From Purshia tridentata (taxonomy: Eukaryota; Streptophyta; Magnoliopsida; Rosales; Rosaceae), in assembly GCA_003254885.1 (NCBI GenBank), contig QANT01008646.1:1-31867 (forward strand): a DNA stretch of 31,867 nucleotides, given 5' to 3'. Made by a program: the position numbers and the translations under genes. This document shows, one piece after another, positions 1 to 8,143 of this stretch. Within the stretch, counting starts at the first letter, position 1. Each line of letters begins with the position of its first letter. A model generated the notes under the pieces. The model was not told the DNA's origin and ran no database searches. It worked only from the letters and a program-made list of their open reading frames with translations.

Positions 1-1143
1 TAATAAAGTCTAAAATCGACGATGATTTCTAAATTTCACGATTAATGGGTCGGACTAATCTCAACCCCAAACAAGGTGGCGTTTTCAACCCCAATTTCAC
101 AATTCCCGCCTTTTCCTTCGAACCCATCAATCCAACCTCCGGATTAGGTTTCTAAACGATGGGAATTGGCTAAAACATCACTAAATTATGCCAAATCCCC
201 AATTTTCGAGCAACCACCCGAAGTGGCCAAGCCTCATCCACCAATTCCCAATTTCTTCCATTTTTCCTTAAAGCCCAAGGTTCTAAACCACAATTAATGT
301 GCTCTAAGGTTGGGAATTAGTAAATCTACCTACAATTTCGCACCCCAAGCCACGAATTTCAAATTTTCAGATTTGGGGTTTAAATCCCAAGCTTTCCCAT
401 GTCAAATTCGATCCCCATTTAACAGCCCAAACTAAGGTAATTAAATGCTAGAAGAAGGAGGGAGGAAACCCACCTAAATGGGCAAGAGAAACGCCGGAAA
501 ACTGGCCGGAAAGCTGGAGTTTGCAACGGCTGGTGGCTTCTCTCCGTGCAGCGGCGCGCGCAGGCGTTGGGGGGTCGGCATCGTGGGTCGTGGCGGGTTG
601 GCGACGGCGGAAGAAGGTTGGTCGGTGGCTGGGTGTTGGTCGGAGGCAGCTGGACGGGAGGGGAGGGGTGTCACGCGCAGGGAAGGGGAGAAATGTGTTC
701 TGCGGGCTGGGAGGGGGAGAAAGGGAGAAAAAGGAGGGGGAGGGCTGTTCCAGAAAAATCTGGAATTTTTAAGCTAAGTCACTTTATTTACAATTTTGCC
801 ACTCCCTTTCCACGCACATAACTTACAAACCGTAACTCCGTTTGACGCATACTTCCTGTCTACGAACTAGTGGAGCCAAGCTCTACTTAACCATGTCAAA
901 GTCCACTCCAAGGGCCCTATAATTCGAAAAGTCAACTTTTGGGTCCTTTGCCACGTGCAAAATTTTCAAACCGTCCCTCCAAACGGGACATGCCGCATGT
1001 CTATAAACTCGTAAGCCCGAGGCCTTCCTAATGAACCCAAGGTCAAACATCAAATCTCATTCAAATGCAAAGTCAACTTTTGGCCCCAAAACCATGTTAT
1101 AATTAAATAAAAAATTTTACCTTACGGAGTACGGGTCGTTACA
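1..1143 (+). mobile_element. LTR-like repeat, copy 0 (3' part, cut by window start)
   Basis: This is the 3' 1.1 kb of the same repeat family seen complete at 8144, 12393, 16343 and 21358. It shares the AAACCCACC lead-in, the GC-rich block with GGCCGGAAA (about 480-770), the CTGGAATTTTTAA stretch, the TTTGACGCATAC / GTCTACGAACT blocks and the terminal TACGGGTCGTTACA. The end at 1143 is set by that terminus. The left end and its target duplication lie outside the window. Short ORFs across the GC-rich block occur in several frames and are not conserved between copies, so I do not call a gene. Orientation is taken as that of the other copies. Confidence 0.75.
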
Positions 1144-1494
1144 TTTTATTTCAATCAAACTGATTTTTTTGGTAATATCCACATCAGCTGTTCAGTTAAA
1201 ATACACATATAAATAACAATATAAACATGAGTAAACAAATGACATGTAAAAGAACATACACATCAATTATTCCAATATAAACAGATATGTAACAGCATAC
1301 AATCATCAGTTACTAAACTAAAACTGACGTGAAACGTAATATAGAAATTAGTTTCAAAATTGATAACTATTGGGGGAATAATTATTACTGTGGGGCATAT
1401 AAGTTTTTTGAGTATTTCATATCAGTTTAGGACCGATGGCTATCAACATTATTGTTGTAGTGCCCCAAATCCCCAATAAACCCTAAACCTATTT
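1144..1494. other. AT-rich non-coding stretch
   Basis: No open frame, RNA gene or terminal repeat is recognisable. The composition is AT-rich with short motifs such as AGCTGTTCAG that also occur near 19279. The segment around 1459 (TAGTGCCCCAAATCC) resembles the edge of a plant retroelement, but no partner was found. Confidence 0.4.
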
Positions 1495-1930
1495 TTTTCT
1501 TTCCTTCCTTTTGCCACCATTCCTCACTGCCTCTTCTTTCTTTTCTTTTTTTCTTTTTCTTTTTCCCATCTTTTCTTCTTTCCTTCCTTTCTTTTTTCTT
1601 CCCACTTTCCCATGCATCCTTTGGGTTTTGACACCTTTTTTCAATTCCTCCCACAATTCCACTTTCCCATGCTTTTCTTCCCACTTTCCCATACTTCCCC
1701 CCTGCCCATGACTACTTGGCTACCTCTCTAGCTCTCTCTTTTTTTTCCTTCCCAAATTTTCTCACTTTTCGAGTTCCCCCTTCCCCTTCCCCCGTGGCTC
1801 TCTCTCTCTCACAGTCCCAATTCTCTTGTCTCTTCTCCCTCCTCCCTCCCCAATTAGTCACTTCTCTCTTCCTCCTCATCTCATCTCTCATCTCTCTGCT
1901 CATCTTCATCTCTCTCAATTTCCCAACCCT
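1495..1930 (+). repeat. Pyrimidine-rich (CT) tract
   Basis: About 430 bases are almost entirely C and T on the plus strand, with runs of TTTCTTTTC, CTCTCTCTC and CCTCCCTCCC. Open frames through it, rich in Ser/Phe/Pro on plus and Lys/Arg/Glu on minus, are by-products of this composition. Such tracts occur in leaders of plant genes and in LTRs. Nothing downstream is convincingly coding, so the role is unknown. Confidence 0.6.
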
Positions 1931-2060
1931 TGCCACTGAAACCCACCGGAAACCCAGCTCTGGCCAGCCTCATCTCTCCCAAAACCCAAACCCCAGTTCC
2001 TCTCTACCAAAATTTCGGTTTCTCTTGTGATTTCATTTCAGGTCCCTCAAAAAAAGATAA

Positions 2061-2106
2061 TTTCACCAAAATTATCGAAATTTCACCAAAATTATCGAAA
2101 TTTCAC
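2061..2106 (+). repeat. Perfect 20-bp tandem repeat, 2.3 copies
   Basis: The unit TTTCACCAAAATTATCGAAA occurs twice without a mismatch (2061-2080, 2081-2100), followed by TTTCAC. Function unknown. Confidence 0.9.
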
Positions 2107-2282
2107 TCCTTGCATATAATTACTGTTAATCCTTAGTACTATATTATATGTTCATATAAGTTCTTACATTTAACTCATGGTTTTGAGCTCATGTTCCTAA
2201 AATGATAATTTTTTTTCACTAAAATATAGAACTCTATACCCTAAAATGTTGAACTCTATAAAAAATGACCTAAAAATGACAA

Positions 2283-2560
2283 AATATCACAAAAAGACTT
2301 ATATTCATTCTTTAGTCCTATTAAGAGAATTTATGTTTATATATATATATATATCAATATAAAATACCACAAGAGTGCTTATATTTCCACCCTTTGTCCT
2401 ATTTCTCCACCCACCTTATTTTTTACATCCACCATTAAATATGAAAGAAATATAAAACGTTATTCTCATCTCCCATTATTCCTATAATATTATTTGATAT
2501 ACTAACTCAAATACCCTCCCATCTTTTTCCAAATTGAAGAAAAAGAATCTTATACCCATC
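2283..2560 (+). repeat. Inverted repeat, left arm
   Basis: The reverse complement of 5100-5305 aligns with this stretch. Shared blocks in order include TGCTTATATT, CCACCCA, ATTAAAT, AAATATAAAA, ATTATT.CTATAA, GATATAC.AACTC and CCCATCTTTTTCCA. A partial direct repeat (CTTATATT...TTAGTCCTATT near 2295, GCTTATATT...TTTGTCCTATT near 2376) and a 17-bp TA run (2338-2354) lie inside. It is either a terminal arm of a foldback element or one of two oppositely oriented copies of a MITE. Confidence 0.7.
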
Positions 2561-2672
2561 TATAATTCATTCCTAAATTCCAAATTAAATCCCTAAAATT
2601 AAATTAAATTTCTAAATTGTTGATTTTTTTCTTAGAGCAAAATTATTAAACATTTATTCCAACTCTTTTACT

Positions 2673-4930
2673 TGTAAGTGCACGAATCGCAGAGTAGCAA
2701 GGGGTGCAAAGTATGAGGTCGATCTCACAAGAAATGAGTCTAGTAACAATAAACCAACTTAACTTGACATATTAGAAACACAAACACACGCACACAGATA
2801 GGGGGTTTAGATTAGGTAGAGAAACACAAATACACACTCTAACTCATGCACACACCCATTCATGGCATTGTGAAGCATCAGAATCTACCATCTAGCAATA
2901 GAAGCAATGAGTATGATATTATGCAATTTCAAAAGACTACGAATATAAAGTTTGATTACCAAAAGCTTTGGCTATTTCCTTTTGGAGTTATACCTTCCTT
3001 ATGCATATACTAAGAGCTTATCGGGCCTACCCTAGCAAGTTAACGTGCATGTTCCTAGATAAACTAGGGCAATCACCCATGCAAGAGTCATTAAGATCTG
3101 TGAAGATGTCAAACACATAGACCATCTTTCCAACCAAATGTACACGGCGCTACCTTGTGAATACTATTACCACAACCGTTGCTTAAGTGGCTGCTTGTTA
3201 CTTCTAAAATTGTCATCCTTTCGAGCTTATTCAATTTTATAACAATCACTAGATGCTTCATCCCTAAGGTAGTTAGGCTTAAAAGAATCTACAACTAGTG
3301 CCATTCTAACAGATAATAGGATTTTATGCAAGTACCATCATCATATACTACAAGAACCATAAATAAACATTGAACACATGCTAGAGGCTTCATCATAAAC
3401 TCAACAACGCATGAAAGTAATTAAGACGTGAACATGAAATTAAAAGGATTAAATAAATATATAAACTGCCAATCCATGTTCATAATCTCAATTAATAACT
3501 AAAAATAACCTGAAAGCATGAAAAAAGAAGAAGAAGATCACAAGAAGGTCACTCCAATGGCAAGACCGTGTGCTGCTAGGCTAGAGATGCCTCCTTGTTG
3601 TCAGCAAGGCTTAGGCAACAAGGTGGGTGTCACTCCTCCTTGTCTTTGGCACTCTAAGAAAAACAGCACTACCTCTTGGCTTGGCAACTTGCGGCACCAC
3701 CCTCTCTTTCTCTCTCAAAGCTTACAAGCATATGAATTTCAACTAGGTATGAACAAGTGTTCAAGTGTGAAAAAGAAATAAACTAAATAAAACAAAAGAA
3801 GAAAAACAAGAAAAACCCAAGGAGGAGGCGGTGGCAGCTAGACTTAGGACAAGCCTAAGAACTAGTGACTAGGGCTAGGGCAACAAGCTAGGAAGCTTGC
3901 GCCCAAGCCCTAGCGCTTCAGCCTTGTGGCTCCCTCTCTCTCTCTTTCTCTCTCTTTTTCTAAAGATGTCTGATGTTTTTAGTTGATCTGATGTGTAGAA
4001 TAATGAGGTAGAGAGGTCTAGATATAGTAAAAAGGAGGTACAGAATCCTTGATAGTGTAGAAAAGGGTTTACTTGCACTCTAAGAATGAGTCTTGGGCTA
4101 TTTTGGGCGAGTAGCCTTTTTTTGGTCGCGGAACTGCTGTACTACCTTCACTAAAATTGCCATATCTTGAGCTAAGAGTATCGGAATTGAGTTTCATAAA
4201 ATTTCCTGCAAAGCTAACATCCGTATCTTTCCAATGATATATGGCTTGATATCTGATTCAATCTAGAGAAATACAGGATTGCTGTCGAAATTGCTGCTTA
4301 TATTTCCAGGGTTTTGACTCCTTGCAAGTTAAGGACTCCTTGAGATCTTTGACTGAGTCTTCTAAGATCCTCCTTCCATACTAGGATTCCAACATTGAGA
4401 AAGTCTTCTAATGCAAGGAATAGGCACATGGGCTCATGAATATGGACTTGGACTTGGCCCAATCTCTTCTTACTTGCTTGTCTTAAGGCCCAATCACTTG
4501 TAGAAGCTTCTAGAACCTTTGACTTTGACCACATATTTCCTGGTCCCATTAGGAAACCTTATCCAATTAGGATTTCACTTTTGCCATCAAGTCCAACTAG
4601 GATTTCCCTTTCTAGTCCAACTAGGGTTAGGTTTTCCTAGTCCAACTTGGATTTCTCATTTCTGGCCCTAGACATTGATTGTTTTCCTGGTCTGGCTAGG
4701 ATTCTTTGTTTGAGTAGAATTTCAGCTTTCGTAGTTCCATCAGGATTTCTTCAGTTTTTTTAGTTTAATCAGGAATTGTCCAATTTTGGCTTTTTTGGCT
4801 TCTTTTTTCATCAATGTTTCATTTAACCTACAAAATACAAAAGTAATGCAAAAGACACAAAAATGTCGAGTTTTTGCACTCTAGGTTAAGGAGTTAGTAT
4901 GTAAAAATAGTGTAAATTGAGCACTCAACA
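2673..4930 (+). mobile_element. LTR-like element inserted between inverted arms
   Basis: The segment begins TGTAAGTGCACGAATCGC and ends GAGCACTCAACA, so it has TG...CA ends with related inverted termini (AGTGC near both edges). The opening, a short AGTGCACGAATCGC block followed by AGCAAGGGGTGCAAAG and GAGGTCGATCTCACA, is typical of LTRs common in plant genomes. No PBS, gag or pol sequence is visible. A target duplication could not be confirmed, so both boundaries are approximate. The longest open frame, 87 residues at 3518, lacks any recognisable domain and is not called. It could be a solo LTR or another non-autonomous element. Confidence 0.45.
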
Positions 4931-5099
4931 CAAATCAAATGAAACATTAAAATATCTTGAATTCTTGATCTTACATTATAAATAAATAAACAAACAAAAA
5001 GGGTTTATGGTATAAAATAATCATACATTTTAATAGATGTATGAGCATCAACTAAATAGTATTATCGATTTTAAATTTTGGTGACAGATTAGAATTAAG
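4931..5099. other. Spacer between LTR-like element and right inverted arm
   Basis: AT-rich sequence with no recognisable feature. With 2561-2672 it would form the loop of the foldback element once the 2673-4930 insertion is discounted. Confidence 0.4.
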
Positions 5100-5305
5100 G
5101 TTTTTGGAAGAAAAGAATTATGGAAAAAGATGGGTGGGTAGGAATAACCGTGGGATGATAGTTAAGGGAGGTGTTAAGAGTTGGTATATCAATGGGTTTT
5201 ATAGAAATAATGAGAAGTACAAATAGTGTTTTTATATTTTTTTCAAATTTAATAGTGGGTGGGGAAATATAACTGAGGATAAGAATATAAGCATTCATAA
5301 CACAA
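5100..5305 (-). repeat. Inverted repeat, right arm
   Basis: Reverse-complement partner of 2283-2560. The arms are diverged and contain small indels, so the structure is old. The Mutator-like element at 5320 lies just outside the arm. Confidence 0.7.
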
Positions 5306-5310
5306 TTGAG

Positions 5311-5319
5311 AAAAAGTAA
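5311..5319 (+). repeat. 9-bp target site duplication, left copy
   Basis: AAAAAGTAA here is identical to 6713-6721 on the other side of the element. Confidence 0.8.
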
Positions 5320-5334
5320 GAGTGGCTTAGTGTT

Positions 5335-5358
5335 AAGCCCCAATTTTTATTGGGCTTT
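5335..5358. repeat. Short palindrome in element tip
   Basis: AAGCCCCAA and TTGGGCTTT face each other around a TTTTA loop, just inside the Mutator-like terminus. Confidence 0.6.
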
Positions 5359-5830
5359 AGTTTTAAGCCATAGCCCATTTTAGATTTAGTTTCCAGCCAC
5401 AGTAAACAAAGCCCAATAACCGGACAGAAGTATTGACTTGCATTTTTTGATTTACACTTTTGTATCTGATGAAAATTTAGATAAATAGCTACCTTTGTAT
5501 AGCATAGGGTAGGAAAAAGAACATCTACTACTTGACCCCATATACTTTTGTACTTAAATGACACTTTAGATAATTGACTGATCAAATTGCTGAAATTTAT
5601 CTTAGTTGAAGAACTTCTTATCAAATTACTTGGGCATGTTTTCAGTTTGAACTATTGAGAACAACTTGATGCTGAATACTTAATGATTGTGGATTGATTA
5701 ATTTGGGATAATTGTACAATTTTCAATAGGCTGTTAGAATCCCTACATAATTAGGAAATTTGTCAGGAGAATACAGTTACAAGTTAATGTCATACTCAAT
5801 ATGTAAGTAGAACCCCTGTTTATGGTACCA

Positions 5831-6110
5831 GTAAACTGTAACTCTTATTAAAAACTGTAACTGTTATGCATTACACAGTTAAAACCCGTGAATGATAAAT
5901 GTACGAGCAACATGTCCTAATAAAAATAGGCATCCGTGACCTCAAGAATGATCAAGTGCGGAGATCTTTAATTGCACAGTTTGCACAGCATGTTTAAATA
6001 CAAAAATAACAGCAAACTGTAACTCTTATTGAATAAACTGTAGCTGTTGATGAATTACAAACTATAAAACCTGTGTGATATCAATGTACCAGCAATATGT
6101 CCTAATAAAA
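5831..6110 (+). repeat. Two direct copies of a ~100-bp repeat inside the Mutator-like element
   Basis: Copy 1 (about 5831-5926) and copy 2 (about 6012-6110) share AAACTGTAACTCTTATT, then ATTACA, then AAAACC.GTG, AATGTAC.AGCAA.ATG and TCCTAATAAAA. The spacing is about 181 bases. Similar ACTGTAACTGTTA motifs recur at 6208 and, more loosely, in 19256-21357. Confidence 0.75.
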
Positions 6111-6382
6111 AAAAAATAGAATAAGAATAAGTAAATCGTGCAATTTTACTGCCACCCATTCTTCTGCTACAGAACAAAAGCATAAAAAGAGCACATAAGT
6201 AACCATTTAAACTGTAACTCTATAAAAACTGAAGCAAAACTGAAGCAAATAAACCCGAAAATCATGTATATTTCCTACACTTTCTCAGCAAGAAAACAAC
6301 AAATAAAGAAATTAAGAAGAAAAGAGGTATGAGAGAAAACCAATGAGAAGATAAGAAGAAAAACTGACGCCAAAACAAGGAG

Positions 6383-6581
6383 GCACGAAGGCAAGAGCTG
6401 TGTTCACGCCAAATCAATGAGGGACCAACTGATCAAAGGTGAAGACAACAGCTGGGGGTCACACCAGATTGATCAGGGAAGTGCGAAGGCAGCAGCTGGG
6501 GGTCACGCCAAGTTGATCAGGGAAGTGCGAAGGCAGCAGAGTTGATCAAGGGAGTGCGAAGGCAGCAGCTCGGGTCACGCT
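6383..6581 (+). repeat. Tandem repeat, ~44-bp unit, about 4-5 degenerate copies
   Basis: Units follow the pattern TTGATCAGGGAAGTGCGAAG, GCAGCAGCTGGGGGTCACGC, CAAG. The two central units are nearly identical, the outer ones diverge, and one is shortened to about 29 bases. It is GC-richer than the rest of the element. No open frame runs through it. Confidence 0.75.
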
Positions 6582-6712
6582 GCTTACGCTGTTTTTCACG
6601 TTAAAAATACAGTATTAAAACTCAATAAATAATGGCTTTAAACTAATACAAATTAAGATAGTGGCTTAAGGCTAAAGAAGTAGTGTATTTGGGGCTTTGC
6701 ACTAGTTTACAC

Positions 6713-6721
6713 AAAAAGTAA
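6713..6721 (+). repeat. 9-bp target site duplication, right copy
   Basis: AAAAAGTAA, identical to 5311-5319. Confidence 0.8.
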
Positions 6722-7454
6722 TGACACGATTTTTTTTTTTTTAAAACAATGATTATGTACAACTTTGTACTCATGACCAATCAAATTTGTCCATGATGAA
6801 TAGAGAGTTGGGCTGGTGGACGTCATCATCCCAACTCTTTATTCTCTATAATCTCTAAGAGAATAGAGAGTTGAGATGTTCGTCTTTTTATTATATTAAC
6901 ATGGAAGAACTTTAATTTGATTTCTATTTTCTTAAATTTTTTTATTATATTTAAAGTCTTAAATATATTTTTTTTTGTAGAAATTCTTAAAATATTGTTA
7001 ACCCAAAATCAATCTTTTTCATCACGAACAAAAACCTAAAGGAAAAAAAATTATTATATTATATCATCACCTTGACAAGTGGTGGAGAGATATATGTAAG
7101 CTCGCCTAGCATTTCAGTAAGGTATAGGGTCATTGACCAAAATAATACTTAAATACACATATCGCCTACCACTTCAATGTCGTGTAGGGCCTTTTAAACA
7201 TTTAAATATATTTTTCTTTGGCCTTTGTCCTAGGTGTTAAAATTAAAAAGGGCTTCCTTTTCCTTTGTCTAAAAGAAATGTTTGCTTAGTCAAAGTGGCA
7301 AGGTACACGAATTCCTTAATTTGATACTTTTCTCCAGTCGTTCTTAGCATTAAAAAAATACAACAGGAAGCTTACATGCCCCTTGCCGGGCCTGCCCTGC
7401 CCCATGCATCATCACCCACTCCCTCCATTTTTTTTTTCTGTTTTTTTTATCCCC
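6722..7454. other. Non-coding spacer with a small hairpin
   Basis: Poly-T runs and AT-rich sequence. At 6798-6845 an inverted repeat pairs GAATAGAGAGTTGGG with CCCAACTCTTTATTCTC around a 17-base loop, and a third AGAATAGAGAGTTGAG copy follows at about 6859. This looks like the core of a small MITE. No coding frame is supported. Confidence 0.5.
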
Positions 7455-8043
7455 TCTAAGCTTGAATAGGTTCCCATTTTACCAGCTAGATATTTATGTG
7501 TTCCACTTTATCACCTAGGGCTATTGCCATAACACATTTTATCATTTTTGTACATTTCGTCATTCAAACCATCAAAAATGCTAATGTGGCAAGGGTATTT
7601 TTGTCCATTTGAAAAAAAAAAATCTTATATTTTATAAAATATTAAATTCAATTAAAATAATTTAAAAAATACAAATATGAGATTTTTTTTTGGGGTGGGA
7701 GTGCTCGGGTAGAGGAAGGGAGGGAGGAAGGAGATGAGTTTTTTTTTTAAGTTTTAGAATATTATTTTTATTAATTTTTTTACATGATAACATACATAAG
7801 CCCAAAAAGAGCTTGCAATAGCTATGTAAGTGTCACATCACCAATATTTAGGGTTAAGATAAGTTTTTATTTATTTTTTTGGCCAAGTGGACGAAATGAT
7901 AAGAATGTCTCTGTCGCATTACCATTTTTAACTATTTAGATGATAGAATGGACGGAAAAAGGTTCAGTGGGACATGAGGAATAGTTCTAGATGGTAAAGT
8001 GGGAATTAACTCAAACTTTGGGTGGTAAAAACACATTAGGCCA
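7455..8043. mobile_element. Foldback/MITE-like element with ~150-bp arms
   Basis: The left arm (about 7470-7615) and the reverse complement of the right arm (about 7880-8030) share TTCCCA.TTTACCA.CTAGA, ATCAT.TAAA-type blocks, AAAAATG.TAATG.G.CA and TTTCGTCCA. The centre is AT-rich with a short purine-rich piece (7690-7735). No open frame of note is present. Boundaries are approximate because no target duplication was fixed. Confidence 0.55.
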
Positions 8044-8050
8044 TCAAAAA

Positions 8051-8143
8051 AAGAGGTATCATCTCTTAAGCACTCTAATATTTTAACTTTGTTAACTTGT
8101 TAACTATAGAGTATCACGTGTCTTTTATAACATCCTATGATTC
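8051..8143 (+). repeat. Older repeat, left half (split by LTR-like copy A)
   Basis: This stretch, containing GCACTCTAATATTTTAAC, GTTAACTATAGAGTATCACG and CTTTTATAACATC, continues at 11106 after copy A. The uninterrupted version lies in reverse at 15465-15745. Confidence 0.75.

Larger units (their letters stand above)
5320..6712 (+). mobile_element. Non-autonomous Mutator-like element (1.39 kb)
   Basis: The two ends form an imperfect inverted repeat: the left end and the reverse complement of the right end share TAGTGNNAAGCCCCAA, then CTTTAG and TTAAGCC further in. The element is flanked by a perfect 9-bp direct repeat, AAAAAGTAA, at 5311-5319 and 6713-6721. A 9-bp duplication with long degenerate inverted ends is the hallmark of Mutator-like elements. 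No transposase frame is present. The only open frames are short and lie over AT-rich sequence, so the element depends on a partner elsewhere. It contains a hairpin at its left end, two copies of an ACTGTAACT-rich repeat and a 44-bp tandem array. Confidence 0.8.

Noticed and set aside
478..821. Overlapping open frames of 83-99 codons in the first LTR-like copy
   Set aside because: They lie over a GC-rich block present in all copies, but the frames are not kept between copies and the translations are Gly/Arg-rich composition artefacts.
1427..2030. Lys/Arg-rich and Ser/Phe-rich open frames on both strands
   Set aside because: They mirror a pyrimidine tract. No domain, start context or conserved partner is visible.
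3518..3781. 87-codon open frame
   Set aside because: It lies inside the LTR-like segment 2673-4930, has no recognisable domain and no neighbouring exon.
6798..6845. Hairpin as a possible microRNA precursor
   Set aside because: The stem is only about 15 bp with a short loop and a third copy of the arm nearby, which points to a MITE remnant.
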